From Rhea pennata (taxonomy: Eukaryota; Chordata; Aves; Rheiformes; Rheidae), in NCBI RefSeq assembly GCF_028389875.1, contig NC_084671.1, positions 501,001-565,000 of the forward strand: DNA of 64,000 bases. The letters run 5' to 3'. How positions within the stretch are numbered: position 1 is the stretch's first letter; each line of letters starts with the position of its first letter. Made by a program: the position numbers and the translations under genes. Below, piece by piece: positions 27,971 through 42,900 of the stretch. The notes beneath the pieces are model-generated. The model was not told where the DNA came from. It did no database searches and saw only the letters and a list, made by a program, of their open reading frames with translations.

Positions 27971-30900
27971 ATATTTAAGTGTTCAATTTAAGGTTTTGTT
28001 TTCTTAAATGGAAATTTAGAAGACGAGCACTTAAATTTTCTCCATGATTAGTATAAATAGTAATATAAGAACTTAGTAGGTATTTCAACTCTTCAGCAAA
28101 CCTCCCTCAAATACTGGATGATTACTGCTGAACACACTTGAATACTGTTGTTCCAGTATATCTTACAGCAAAATGCCCCCATTTTATTGATCCAAGGCTT
28201 TGTATACAGGAAATATGATGTCCTAGTGTCCTCCTTAAGTTTGATCAATATATTTGAAACCCTAATTCCCCCTTCAAAGAAACTTTGAATCAAGCTTTCA
28301 AAGAATGTAGTAAAATGAATGGCAGGGTAGCGGGTTTTTGTTCCTTTGCTCTACTGTTTTAATGTCTAAAAGGAACTTCAAAGGCAAAACTACAAAATAA
28401 TGTTAATCAAAGAAAGCTTTGAATTATTAGTAGCAAAACTTGGTATACTGAAGTGAAAAATTAGGTGCAGCTGCACCCTAAGCATCTTGTCTGATGAACT
28501 TTCATAAAAGAAATCTTTACAAAATACCCATGTCAATGTTTTGCACTGGCTGTTGTCTGGAGTAGTAGCCTTGATATTCAACGAAAACAATAGTCAGAAC
28601 AGAAGTCCTAGCTTTGCAGTTAGGACCTTGTATTAACAAAAGGATTGTTGATGTTAAATAAAGTTTGAATTCAGACTTGTGTCAAAGTGCTATTTGGATT
28701 TTTAGACTGCACTTTCATAGTCAGTAGGCAAATTCTGAAAAACCTTGTTGCTGTTTTATTGGACACTAAATGTAGAAGTGAAGCTAATCACCTTGTGATT
28801 TGCCTGCAATGGATATGTTTGTGGTATCACCTCAGATCTGTCGGTTTTGTAGTGGTATGAAATGGTAGAATATATATGCTCTAATTCAAACAAGACTGTT
28901 AAAGTCATTGAGTAGTTTTTAAAATGCAATGATAAGTCAAGTAGAAAAGTGTTTTCTGAAGCTATTCAGTGCTGGTAGAAGAGAAGAAATTGTTGGTATC
29001 TCTTTAGTGTAGCTTAAGAGAATGGCTTTTGTCCCTAGGCAAGGGTATGTGGTGATAGCAGTGACTGCCTGCTCTTTGGAGTTGGCTGGAAAAAAATGAG
29101 AAATGTCTGACTCTTCCTCACTGAAGACTCAGATTATTTACAACATCCCTCTAGTCTAACTGTTATTAATGTGATTTTAACCTGTTCTCTCCATGATGCA
29201 TTCCTACTACCACTTTTGTAAAAGTGGTTTCACTCTTTTCCTTAGCCTCTTTAGAGATTGAAAAATGTTCAGGTGTCTCTTTTGGAGACATTTGCCCCTG
29301 AAACAGGGGAAGGGCAGAGCTGATGACAACATCTCAGCAGAGCAAGCAAATGATCAGTGAAATGGCTCTGCCAAACTTTTTTACTCTGCCATTGGGACAG
29401 TTGTGTCTCATTCATGCCTTGGAGACCTTTAGTCAGAGCAGAGTGTTCCTTCTCAAATTGTTCTTTTGAGATCAGGGTGAAGAAGGCATCTGTTACCATC
29501 TCCCTTATGGAAAGGAAGATGCAGCTCTGATGGGAAAATGTGGTTCTTCCTCTTCTAACACTCTACATCCCAACATCAGGAGCTTGAGAATGCAGCTAGA
29601 TGGAACTGAGCTGCTCATGTCAGACCTTTTTGTCTTACCACAAGTGATGTGTTTCTCTAGTTGTCTGAGTAAAGTTACCTAAAGGTGATTGTTCGTGTTT
29701 CTCAAAGTGCCAGCAGGGAATATGTAGCAGGCTTGAAAGCAGTTGAAACTGAGTACTGGTGCTACTGGTACTGTCCTGCTAATGATAGTATGGTGCATCT
29801 GTCTGTTTTCATCCCCATCCTCTTCAGTTAAATTATAAAATAGCCACTAAACATGTCCACTATTGTAGTGCTTAAATTTGTGGACATTTTTCTTTACCTT
29901 CTCTCCAGTGGAAGTCAAGTTCAGGCACTTTTTTCCCATCTCCACTTTTTTTGTGAATGTCTTCATTCAGAAGTAGCCTGTGAACCCCTTTAATGTCCAT
30001 GGAGATTGAGAGCCACTATTCGAAAACTGACATGCAGGCTGTTAACTTGGGCAGCTTTTCCTATCATCTGTAGCTAAATGCACCTTCAGCTGGAAATGTA
30101 ATGGGATTTAATTATTAATGGCTTTTTAGGGTATGTATTTTGAGTACAATGGCTTTGAAGAAGTACGTCAACAGGTTGCAGTGGTTTTTTAATACAAGGA
30201 GGTATAAAAAGCGAAACATCTTTTGAAAGAGGAATGGAGAAGGAATTTTGTTACTAGGCTAAACATAAGCCTGAAATGCCCAAACCTTTATGAGGCATTC
30301 CCCGCTAAGCTATAATCAACTGACTGGATGATACCCCTGGTTCAGCTTCTGAAGAAACCACCCCCACGTGTTCAGCTAAAGAGCAACTGTAATCAGTCTA
30401 GGTCACAGCTATTCACCTAGGTAAAAGCAGCCTTTTATTACTGGTCAGTACAACATATAAGAGAACTAACCTGTGTTTAAAAAAATGCATGTACTATTGC
30501 CCAGAAGTGCTTTAATCTTCTATAAGCTTTAGAAACTGAGCCTAATTCACTTGTCCTTTTATGCAGAACAAATTGGGCAATTGATAGCACAAGCCTCCAT
30601 GTCTTTCATATTTTAACTCCTTACTGATCAGAGTTGTAAAAGCACATCTGTATATGCTAGTAGCTCGCTAGGCTGTTTTTTGAATCTCTTCCTTCTCATA
30701 TACAATGGCAGAAATGAAGTAACCACTTCATAAATAATATAGAGGTATCTTACCGTACCAAGACTTTCTATTCTTAAGCTTAATGTTTCAGTATGAACCA
30801 TATGTGCAACTAATAATTTCTATTTAGAGTGGTCATTTCTCACTTTCCAGCAAAAAAATGATTTTTTTGAGCTGCCTTTCAGTTCAACTGTAAAGTATAA

Positions 30901-33900
30901 ACCTTTACTTTCTCTATTTCATAGTCAGATTTCTTTCCTACAAGAGTTGATTGTGTTAGAAGGCAGAACTTTTCCTCTAAAGTTCTTGTTAATGGTCTTG
31001 AATTCTTGTGAAGCTGGGGCTGTGTACCAGTCAGAAGATTGATGGGCTTGAAATCTCTTGGAGTAGTTACTGTTTGGTCTCTTCTAGAATTACCAGGACT
31101 GGAAATTTCATCACCTAAGGAAGAAATCTTTTCTATTGCTTATTGTTTGTGTGGAAATCATTTTTGATGCACAGTTTAAACTTCCCTTGCTGCAGTTAAA
31201 AACAGTAATGTTTGTGCTGTATCTAGCAGGTATGCAAAGAACCCTTCTCCTTTGTAGATAAGTTAAAGTATCTGAATTCTGTAACTTTTTCATCTCTGTG
31301 ATGCATAATTTTCTTCTGATTAAAAGAAATGTCAAATTATTTTTCAATAGTGGTCTTATCTGAACTCTATACAGCTTATCTTTTTGAAGGGTTAGTTTTT
31401 AAAACAGGGCTTAAAGTCTAGGTTAGAGGCTCAGAAGGACTGACTAAAACAAGACTTCAGTTAATACATGTACATCCTGTGAAAGACAAGTCTTGAAAAT
31501 TTGACACCTCTGCAAGATTTTTAACTGCTGTTTAAATTCTCTTCTGGTGAATTGTACCCTGCTGCACATTTCACACTTTGCTTGTGCAGCTGATTATTGC
31601 TACCAGAGCTTAATACTTCATGCTTATCCTTACTGAATTACATCCTTTTTATTTCAGACCATTGCTACAATTGGGCAAGATCTTCCTGAATCCTATTCCT
31701 ACTGTCCAGAGTGCTTGCAGATCATCTGCAGTTATAAAGATAGTATGTATTCCACTGCCCAAATCATGGATTAAAGTATCCTATAACAGAGTTGGTGGAG
31801 ACCTCTGGAGAGCTCAATTGATGCATCCTTCCATTCTTCCACTGAACCATTGGAGAACACATGTACAGAGTAGTTATTGGTCATGGACCCACTTCGTATA
31901 AACTATTTTAATGCCTTCTTGCATGACTTTTGTAATTAAAAGCTCTACTAATACAATAGTAACTTGGTCACATCTGTTGTCTTTTTATATAAGGCCTGAC
32001 AGTTTGTCTTGTAAGGGATTTTTTGGTTGCTGTACACTTCTGAAAAGGCTATCAATGTTGTTTTTCTGCCTTCTAGGTAATAATAAATAGGCGGTTCTGC
32101 TTTGCTTTGTTTTTCCTCTGAGGTAATTTAAAGATGGCTTAAAGAGGCTTAAAGAAGCCTCTTTAGTCTTCTGGACCTTCCCAGTCTTCGAAGTTGATGA
32201 AAATAAGTCAGCAGTACTTAGATCTGAGAACTGTCTGAGGTGTGTTAGTGTGAATTCTTGATTCTGCCACCCTGAAAAAGAACCTGGTATTCTTTTAGGT
32301 GTTCCTCCTCTTGTTCTTGCTGAAGCTTTTGCCCTTAATTGCTGATTGAAGAGTTGAAGATTGAGGCATACATTCTGTTATATAATGGACAGTCATCTTT
32401 CTATACCTCCTTCAAAAGTAATAGCTGAAGAGTCTGTTCAGCAGCCTGACTCTGAGCACTAAGTTGATAGTTGGTGCTTCTGAAACTAGTATGATTATAT
32501 AAATTAAACTGAATTTATCTGTAAGCTTGAAAGCTTGCCAGCTTTCATAGCCATGGTTTCTAAAAAGCAGAGCCCTCTAGAATAAAATTTGTACTTGACT
32601 TATGCTTGTCCTGATTAGTGGAGGTGGAAAGATGCCATTTTGGATGAGGTGAGACTTTGGTATGATTTAGACTTCCCTTTTAAGATGACAGATGATGTTT
32701 CAAGTATTCAGAGGACTGATACAACTTTCATCCTCTGAATCTGGACTGAATTTCGGTAGCATTAAAACTGTTTTTAGAAACCATAACACTGAAGTATGTA
32801 GTAAATACAGAGGTTTGTGAGCCTGCAATGGATATAAATATGGCATCTCTTGTAAAGAAACCAAGACTTAATTTTTTAACCAAGCAAGATACAGTTTGAA
32901 TGCTTAAACTTGCTGTCTGTGGAAGCTAATTACCTTGGTCTCTGGGACTGAAACTGAGCCCCTGTTCTCAGGAATACCTGCTTTCCTCACTATCTGGAGG
33001 CTAAGATAAAAGATGTCTGGGGTACCTTCTGTGAAAGAGGAGGAGTACTCTGATTCAGTGGTTTGGGGTCCATGACCTCCCCCCTTCCTGGCAGGCTGTT
33101 TTGCTCTGAGGTGCAAATGTGCCCATGGCTGGGGCTGAGTTTTGGCCTCTTGGTATCTGGCTTGGTATCCCTCCTGCCAGGGAAGGAACCTCATGGGCAG
33201 TACTGCTGCTCCAAGCTGTGCTCCATCAGCCTTGCAGGTCTGCAGTGACAGCTGGGGCTGCTGCCCAGTTGCAGGCTACCTTATACCCCTGGGAGCAGGG
33301 CTCCCAGTCATTTCAGCAAATTGAATAGGAGTTTTAAACTCTCTAACCCACTTACTGTTTAATGTGGTTAAAAATAGTTGCCTTAACAGTCTTTTTGAAA
33401 CCTGATGATATTGGTTCAGACTTGTACATCAGGCATTGTTAACTCTATTTGTGGGTTTGCTTTTTTGCTTTTTCTGGTTAGGAAGCTCTTCCTGTAAAGG
33501 TCTTTCCCCCCCCCCCAACCCTGATAACTGCATTTTAGCAAGATGTTAATTTTATCAGGTAGAAAATATTCTCTTAATTGCATTAAGATATATGTAATGT
33601 TTTATTAATACAACATAAATAGTACAAAAGGTGTTTTGTATTGATGCAGCTTTGTATCTTTCCAGATACTTGCTTGAGAGTAGATCTAGTGTATGGCTTA
33701 TGGGTTATTAGTACAACAGTAGCCCTTATGAAATGCATGCTTTGTGGCTATAAGCGACAAGCTTGTTATACCTAACAATGGCAACAGCGTTTGATACACT
33801 GCAAATAAATGTCTTAAATTAGATGACTTTCTGTTTAAAATCACTTTGTTACAAAGATGCTTTTCACGCCTTTCTAATTCTGTTGGGGCTCATCCTTGCT

Positions 33901-36900
33901 TTATGCAAAGGAATACTACTTTATCTGCAGATGCCAGTTGCTTCCATATGTTAGGCCCCTGTATCCCTTCTTTAGCTATGGTGCTGCTACATACTGCTCT
34001 TCCTAAAAGTAGGTATTTAGTTGTCACTAAAGTGCGTAGTGCTTATTACGCAAATATATGAAGTCTGCATGACATGAGCATATTTATCAGCATATTGACC
34101 AGGCACATTCTGTAGCAGACTTTGAGCTTAATTCTGGATTCCTGATGACCCTTTTTGAGGGAGGAAGGGGAGAAAAGAAGGGAGGGGAAGGAGTGACAAA
34201 TGCTTCAAATAAAATTTGTGTCGGTAATGGTCAGGAATCGTTCTTTATTAACCTTGCAAGGTTGTTGGTATGTACTTGTCAGGGAAATCGAATTACTTCA
34301 GTTAAGTGTTTTGTTATGATGTTTCTTCTGTGATGTTTGCTTTTTTGTTTTAGAACTTGATGTGTACAGGAATTGTGCTTAAATGAAGAGAGTTAAGATT
34401 GGAAGACAGTTGCTTTAAGAAATATTCTTGTTAGGAACTTAGAAAAGAGGTAGACAGATGTGCTTCTAACATCGGTATAAACTTTATACTTCTAACTTAA
34501 AAACTGTTTTTGAAAGGAATTGGAGCTAGTACTAGCTTTTTAAAAAGTTGTTCAGTTAGGCTGTTACAGTCTTCCCTAGAGTCAGTACAGTTATACCAAT
34601 GTAAAAAAACCTCTGAGATTGATTAAAGCAGTTTATAAGCTTAAGTAGAATGCTCTGATACAGCTACTTGTGATAGAAAATTAACTCAGTTTCATCTGGT
34701 ACCCTATAAAGAACAACTGTCCAGGCAGTCTTTGGAGAATCACGGCCTTCAAGTTACACCCTGGGTATAGTTGCTTATAGTTGGGGCAAATCCTCACTGG
34801 ATGAGGAAGGGCAGGTTGTCTCGGGGGAGGGGGTTCAACAGTGGTTGTAGACCTTATGCCACAGGTTTCCGTTGTCAGAGAAGTTGCTGTAGTCTGAGCT
34901 AAAGATGTGTGAGAAGCAAGCTGGTAGAAGGCGTGCTCTCAGATTTACAGATTTGCAGAGTACCTCTAAAAAAACTTGTTTGAAATACAGCAGCAGTATT
35001 TTAGATTCTTTCCCCTCCCCCCCCCCCCCCCAGTTTTAACTTACTCTTTCACAGATTTACTCCAACACAGTGATCTACTTGGAGAAATCTTGTGATCCTA
35101 ATGAAGTAATATATTAAGTGGAACAGAAATACAGGGTACTGTTTGTCAAGAGATTTTGTAAAATATGAAAAATATGAAAGGTATCTTTGAGTTTGGGTAT
35201 GCGTAGCATTAGTGGTATACATTTTATGTAGGATACTGTCAGCATAGTACGAGATGTTTTATTAATGGCTTTTACAGTCTCTTTTTACAGGGGCAATTTG
35301 AAATGACCTGAAAATCCAAAGGGTGTGTGTGTGTGTGTATGTGGGGGGTATTTTGTTTCAGGGGGTGGTTTTTAATCAATACCTTCTTAATAGCAACTCA
35401 TAGAATTAGGCTATTGAAACAGTAAGGTTTTTTCAGTCACTAAACTCTTCCTAAGGAGTTCTGTGGAGTCTGTACATTTTTGGACAGAAATTTTAAGTTG
35501 TCTGGGTAGCCAATTGTAAGGTAGGTAGAATAAGAGTTAATATTCTTATCCATTTTCAATATCTTTATTTGATTCTTGGATCTCATAGGAATCCGTCAAC
35601 TGCATTCTACCAAGCGTTCCATTTGAACAAGTTACGTGAGTCAAAGACCTTCTGGGATAGGTATGAATTCTTCAATGTGGAATGCATACATGCTGAAGTA
35701 TGCATGAACAGCTTTGCTCTATGCAAGTTTCTCGTCATCTTAGTTTGCACAAAATATTATACTTGTGTTTAGAATATCACACTGGAATTATGCAACCTAA
35801 AAGTCTGAAAGCAGTCCCAGAATTATTTCAACTGAGACTTAAAAGGTTTTAAAGTACTACATGAGATTTCTTTTCTTCCTCCTTTCATTATGCATGTATG
35901 ATACATAATGAGTAAGCCGAAAGCATTTTAACACTAGTCAGCTATTAGCTGGCCTTCGCTAAAATATCTACAGCTTCCTTTTCCAAAAAAGGAAATTTTG
36001 GTGTTGTGACTGTTAACTTCTGTGTCAGAAGACAAGTTGTGAAAATGTCATATTTAAATGTGATTTCAGCAAAGTTTAAAATCTTTTGACCTTAAAACCA
36101 GGAAAGGAAGCTTTGTGGCTTGCTTTCATTCTGCTGAAGTTAAGCTAGATGGGAACAGACCTGTTCTGTGAAAAGATAAGAGAACAAAGAAAATCTATTA
36201 AGTTAGCTTTGAACTCATGGCGAGAAACTGCAGTGAAGTCATATTTTTTTATGGATATGACTTATCAGAGATGCATTACTAATTCATCAGTAGCTGCAAA
36301 CAGTGTTCTTTCCTGCATTTTAATGATTTTGAAGACTTTTTTGTCAGCATTAAAGTGAAGCCCTAGTGATTATATAACTTCATCTTGTGATGCTCTGACC
36401 TGTCGCAAGATCTGTTTAACAAACTCTATAGGATATAAATTTTGTTTAGTTATTTGCTAAATATTGACAACAATTTCATCATTGTATTGGCTGTATTTGA
36501 CTTGAGGCTTACAAAACTTACAAAAAGCTTTAAAGCTTGCTTGGCAACAATTTGCGTACTGTATGACATTGATGGTTCAATGTAATGCTAATGCATCCTG
36601 CTCTGTTTTTTTTGTTGAAGTGCTAGCATTAGGCTAAGCTTCAAAAGCACGTCTTTCCTTTCTAACAGAAACTTGTGCAACTTTTTTTTTTTTTTGCTTT
36701 ACGCTTCAGATCATGCCACTTTATTTATGAGACAATGTTGATATTTAGGTTCCAAGTACTTCCTTTATTTAATTGAAATAAGCTTCAGGGCCTTGAATAC
36801 AAATTTGATATGCAGATGAAAATCCCACTTTTAGGTCCCACCTTCATTATTTCTCTATATTCATGTCTCTTAACTTAATAGCTCTTAAAATGAGGAAGCA

Positions 36901-39900
36901 GATTGAAAAAAAAGCTAAAATTTTTAATGATTAAAGTTGAGGCTTTATGAATCTTAACTGTACATAAACTCTGAAGCAAGTACTAGAAGTGTGGGATCTA
37001 GAGAAACATCAAATTTAGTAGATGTAAATGACTTCCTTTTTAAAAATATTCTTGTATCTTTGAATGCTTCCTAGTAAAAACAACTATTTGTCAAAACATA
37101 GAAGCACCTTCATCAGGATTAATACAGGTTTTAAACTTCTAATCAGTTCAGATTCCAAACTCTTTGACAGAGTTTAGGGGTTTTTGCATTAATATTCTAC
37201 TTAGTAGATTTTCTTAAGGCCAGTTCATGTAGTTTTGGTTTACTTAGTCAGATGACTAATATTCAGCTGCTCTCAACAATAGGTTTTCAAAGAAAACCTA
37301 ATAGAAGGAACTTAAAGTGCATAGTTGGTAAAGCCAGTTCTCTGGCCTGCTTCCAGTGGTAGGAGTATGGTGGAGTTGAGCCACGCAGGCAGGAAGCCGT
37401 GCCTTCTGCCAGTGTGCAAGTAAGAACACTAGCAGAATGTGGAAGCGAGTCAGCCCTGATAGCTTCACTGTGTGTACGCAAGAAGGCCTCTGATGCAAAT
37501 GAGAATCTATTATCAGACTTGAGCGGTTTGATAATTTAAGTGGGTCTTGGCTTTTTATGATGGCCAGTTTGTGAAAGATGTCTGCTGTGAAAACCATAAA
37601 CCCTTCTAATACCATCAGAATCCATTCAGCTTCTCCGTCCCAAAATGTAGGAATTCACATTTAAACTGCAAAACATACAGGTCATAAGTCTGCCAACAGA
37701 CTGCTTAATTACATTTTGCAGATCCTTCAGAAGTAGTTCATGTGCTTCAGGGGTTTAAATAAGGGACTTTAGCCTAAACACAGTGGAAAATCTTTCTGTG
37801 TAATTTCAGTTGTTTTTCTGCCCTAGCAAATACAGTTTATTCTCCTATGAGCAGTCATCTCTTGGGACCGTCTGAAGTCAGCAAAGCTAACCACATGCTG
37901 TTGCGAGGGACAGTAGAGTACTACTAGAAAATACTTTCCCCCCCTCCCCCCCCCAAAAAAAATTGTTTCCCTTTTGCTAACCCATCATCATGGGGAGAGT
38001 GCTAATAACATTCAAACCATTAAATATTAGTGGAATATTGGTTGTTATCAAGACTTTCAGGGAAGGCTGGGGATGTTTTTCCTCTGTAGTATTCATATAG
38101 GTGTTCCTAAGGGCACAAGTCCCATGAGTTGCTTTTCAGCTAGCACAGTTGCTTAGAGGATTAAGGCAAGCGAAGGCCTTGGCCTCTTGGTATGTGTCAC
38201 ATGAGCCAGGAGGATTGCTCTCCTATAGCACAGACTGCCTGTGAATGATAATGATGCCATAGAAACTTGAGTGGATTTGCCTAAAACATAGATGAAGTTG
38301 AACTTTAATTCAAAGCAGTACAATTTACACTTTTCATTGCATTTTTATATGCAGCATTAAACCTTCCCAATGTTTAAAAAAGATTCCTCCCCACATTTGC
38401 ACCCAGAGAAACATTTTCCAAGTTATGCTGGTAAAAATCTATCTTCAGTAAGTTGGGTGAATTAGCGTCTCTCCCTGTGTTGGATTATGGCAGACTTCCA
38501 TTTCCCTACCCTGCAGCTTTCCATCAAGTGAGATGTCCTTTCTGCAGATGAGAGAAAGGGTTTCATACTTCTTGCAGCATTATCTGGAAATTGCAAGGTG
38601 AAACTTTTCTGATTTGGAATTAAAAGTCTTAGAACTCTATCAAATTAAAGAAATTTGTTTACAAATAGGCTGATGTTTCATGTGATACACTGTTCCAGTT
38701 TGTGTTGCAATTAATGTGTTTTCTTTTTCTGATGCTTCCTTCTCATGGAAGATGTGCACAGTGCAACACTCTTGTACAGGGAAGAGTATTTGATTGATTA
38801 GTGCCACTCAAGATCTTATTAAAACTAGTAACCACATTTTTCTTCAATATGTCCAAAACTGACCAACTAAAACTCAAAAAGCCCCCAACAACTAAACCAC
38901 TTCAAGCCTCATTGCTTTTCTTTTTGTTACTTGCTTCTGAATTGCTTCTTATGAACCGAATACACAGGTCTAGTAACTTGAGCTTTTCATTGAGTCAAGA
39001 GATTTTTAATCTACTGATTTAATACATAGCTTCCTGTTTGAGAATGAAGGCAGATAAACCTCTTGGTTTTCTTCAAAGGTATTTTCTTTATATAATATAG
39101 TATAAAATTTCTTTTTCAGCTTCTGATTGAGATCAGTTATTTCATACTGAATATGTCTGCAGAGTTTCTTGTAAAGCTGAAGAGAACTTAACTGTCCTGT
39201 AGAAATAGGTACTTACCTAGCATGGAGCTTCAGTAGACTTGCCTACAAAGGCGGACACCTGTCAGTCATTCTGAAGCTGTGAATTCATATTCTCACACTA
39301 TCTTAAATATAAAAATCTGAAATATTTGCATAGTTCTTTCAAGGCTGGATAATTGTTCATATTGGGAACCCATTGTATTGGCTCTCATAATTGGATAGAA
39401 ATTGATCTAAATATGCCTTAAGTATTTAAAGTATAGAGCACTTGATCATTGTGTAATACCAGGATTGTTGGTAACTGTAAACGGTATACATTGTACTAAC
39501 ATGCCTACCAAGCACTTGTTTAACAATATTTTAGCTTGCTGATGATACAGGAACATCTTTTCTAGAATCTCATACTGTATTTTTTAAAATACTGGTTCTA
39601 TAAAGTTTATGCAGCAGTGAAGCCAGGGTACTGCATTGTTTAAAATGTGATTACTTTGCATTAAGTATGAAATGCATCAGGAACATGACCTGCACTTAGA
39701 TTTAATAGTTTTCTTCCTGTTTTCTTCATCTGTATGAACATGGTTGTCCAAAATGCTTCTCATGCTTTGTTTATAAGATGTTTCGAAGTACTGTTTTTGG
39801 GGTGTATATAGGAGAGAAATATACCTAATATACAACACAAAGAATTCCAACGTGCAAGCTTTAAGTATTTGTTAAAATACTACTTAAAAAAAAATGTGAT

Positions 39901-42900
39901 AGTGAGCTTTAGCTAAGCAGTCTTATTAGCAGTCAAAGCATATTTTCCCCCTTGATCTCAAGATGGGGAAAAATTACATTTTAAGCTATCAGGATTTTTG
40001 AAACACTCAAAATGAGGATTTCTTAGACTAAATAGGATTTTGCTTGTCTGATGCATAAGGTGGATGCTGTTTTTACCACCTCTTGCTGGAAATGGGTAAT
40101 TGCACTTAGTAATCTTGTCACTCTCTTGCTGGCTGTAACTCTTGCCTTCTGCTTGATGTGCTTCAGAGTGGTCTTTACACACCCATATCTCCTTTTGATC
40201 AGACCTATTCAGGTTACTTTAATATCATCACAGTTTTTGTTAGAGTGTGTGGGGACGTTATTTAAATGTAAACTTGGAGGTTCAAATCAAACCTCGGTCT
40301 CTTAAATTAGTCTTTCTTAAGAACTAAATACTGTCTTTTCACTTCTAACTGAGAACTTGCAAATTGGGATATTTGTTCTAGTAGATATTGCATTAAATGA
40401 ACAAATTATAAATTCCTAGTTATGTTTATGACAGCAAAAAACTTAAAATGTTTCTGACCTTGTAAGGGCTGAATTATACATATAACTTCAGTTTTGCAGC
40501 CATAACATAGAAATATTTTCTAATGGAAATTTGACTTTATCAACTGCTGCGAATTTGAGGAAAAATACAGAGCCTTAAGATTTGGCCATGTATTTGGAGT
40601 ATGGCACAAGGGGTAGACAGCTTTGGAGAAAACCTCATAGGAGCTATTTATTGTAGAGAGCACTCAACAGTGCATAAAGACCGGAGTGATATGGGGATTG
40701 TGCTAGCATAAAATCTATTTTAATGCACTCTTTGAAAGTGAAATAAAATCATACCATCAAGCTGAAACCATATCTGGCAGCTTTGGGAACTAGGTGAAGA
40801 CTATTCTGTCAGCAGGGAGCTTGGCTTGGGATGTAAGGGCATTGATCTGATTAATCCCAGAACTCTTTATCTACTCTACGGTAAGCAGTATGGATACTGA
40901 ACTTATACTGAAAGCAGTTCTGCAATCTTGGTTGGATATTCTGACAATAGTTTTAGCTGTCGTGAGCCCAAGGCCAACAAGAATATTTAAATGAATGCAA
41001 GTTGCACGTAAATATTGTCATGGCTTCTAGTAAGACTTAGTATCACTTCAGGCATAAAAGGTGGATGGAAGAGTGATAGGTTATTTTGGTTGCCTTTGGA
41101 TCAGTTGTGCGGGGGGGGCTGTCCTCATACCTGCAACTGTGAATGCTGCATGCGTGTTTTGAAAGTGGAAATTTGAAGCGGAAGATACAGCATGGGAAAG
41201 GTGTCTCTATCATGCCATTTGGGTGTTAGTATATCAGGTGATGAAAGGGGAAGACTGCCTGTCTTCCACTTCAGACTTTTTCCTGGAAGTGATTGAATGC
41301 TTTAATGTCAAGCAGTGTAGCTGAGTGTTTTTTTTTTTTTTTTTAATGAAAAACCACAAAATTATTGAAATTTGAATGTTGAGACCAATCTCAAATTTAA
41401 CTAGAAAAATATTGGCAAAATGTGTATAATTATGCTGTAAAATAGTTCTTATGTGAAAGAAAGCAGATCCCACCCCAAAGTGTTTGCCCTTATTTTTGCT
41501 CCTCTTGCCTTTATCTCTTTAAAGGCCCCTCACTTGCTGTCTAGAGTGATATTAATGAAAGCCCTGATCAGTGGTGTGGCAGTTTGAGGACTCCAAAGAC
41601 TTGAGCACACAGGTGTTCTTGATAGTTTCAGAAATTCCTGTTGTATTAATGTATTTTCGGTAGGAGTACTTATCCTTTGTCATGAGTTATAAACACTTTT
41701 TCCGAGGAAGCTTGCTGTAAATATGACTTAATAAGACCCTGGAACAATTGTCTTTTGAAATAAGTGTTCAGCATTTTAGTTTTAGATTGGAAGCTTAGTT
41801 CAGCTTAGAAGTAGAGGCACTTACTTTATCTTAAAAGCTGATTTACCCTACTGGTAAATGCAGTTTTGGTGCAAGGCACCTCATGAGTTTTTTGAGAGAC
41901 TTGGTGAAATGGATTTGTCTAAATAGTGGCATATTCCTTCAAGAGTGGACTTTTGTTTCATGTCTGTAATTGGTATTTCTGACTCTATTGCCCAAACTCA
42001 ATTTTTAAAACTCTTGTTTTTTAACAGTTTTAGTGTCTTACATATTAAATGCAAAATTCCAAGTATGACTGCAAACCTTGCATTTTTTTCCATATGTTAA
42101 TTTTTTTTGAACATGTAGCTGCATACTACTGATAACGCTCCTCCAGAGATGAAAGTTGCTATCAGTAGTTACTGCTAGCAGGCCAGTGAAGTAGTCCAAG
42201 TACTGCAGTGAGACATGAAGCTGTGGAGTAAAATAAGACTGCTAAGACCTAGAATTGGCAGGCAGATACGCAGAGTAAGGGATTGACAGAAGATATTTCT
42301 GTGGATGCTATTTATCCTGCAGACGCGGCTGCTGCCACTCTGCGGGACTGCTCTGCAGCTCTTTTCCCAGCAGAGCCCCTGAAGCACCACTCAAGAGACC
42401 TGCAAATGATTGACTTCTCTTCTGTGGCTTGAAGAACAGACTAAGAATACCAAGACCTGAATTGCCATAAACTCCTACAATTTAAAGATGTAGTTCAATT
42501 TTGATTCCCACAGTAAATAGCTGTTTTCTTATACTGATGACTGCTAAGATGTTTTGATAGAACAGTCTGCGTTAGTATGTCTTTGGGAAAAAGACTATCC
42601 TGTAACGCTAACCAATCTACTACTGTTTGTTTTATTTTCTATGATTGGTAAACGTTGACCCGGTTAAAATTCACTGAAATCAAATAAGTGCTCTTAGGGA
42701 AATCCAAAACTTGGAATGTGTCTTACTCTTCTGCTGACTAGTGCCACTCAGTTGCAAAACTGTAAATACAGAGCAGATCCTTTTTTTTTTCCTAAGTGGA
42801 AAATGATCTTCCAGAAAAGCCGTAGAACAAATATTACAGATATTCTGTGAATCCATGTCTTCCAAAGTGAGGAAAGTTGAGAAGTAAGACAAGGAATCAA

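Larger units (their letters stand above)
17278..35588 (+). other. TSC22D2: TSC22D2 intron 1 (18.3 kb)
   Basis: AT-rich intron with no supported gene. It holds T-rich tracts at 17681-17722 and 17786-17803, T26 at 24661-24686, A27 at 27941-27967, C11 at 33506-33516, C15 at 35017-35031, (GT)8 at 35323-35338, and an antisense ancient LINE at about 31650-31982. A somewhat G+C-richer patch at 33060-33310 was not identified. In sibling genes, short isoforms start from promoters within this intron. I see no CpG cluster marking one here. Confidence 0.7.
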
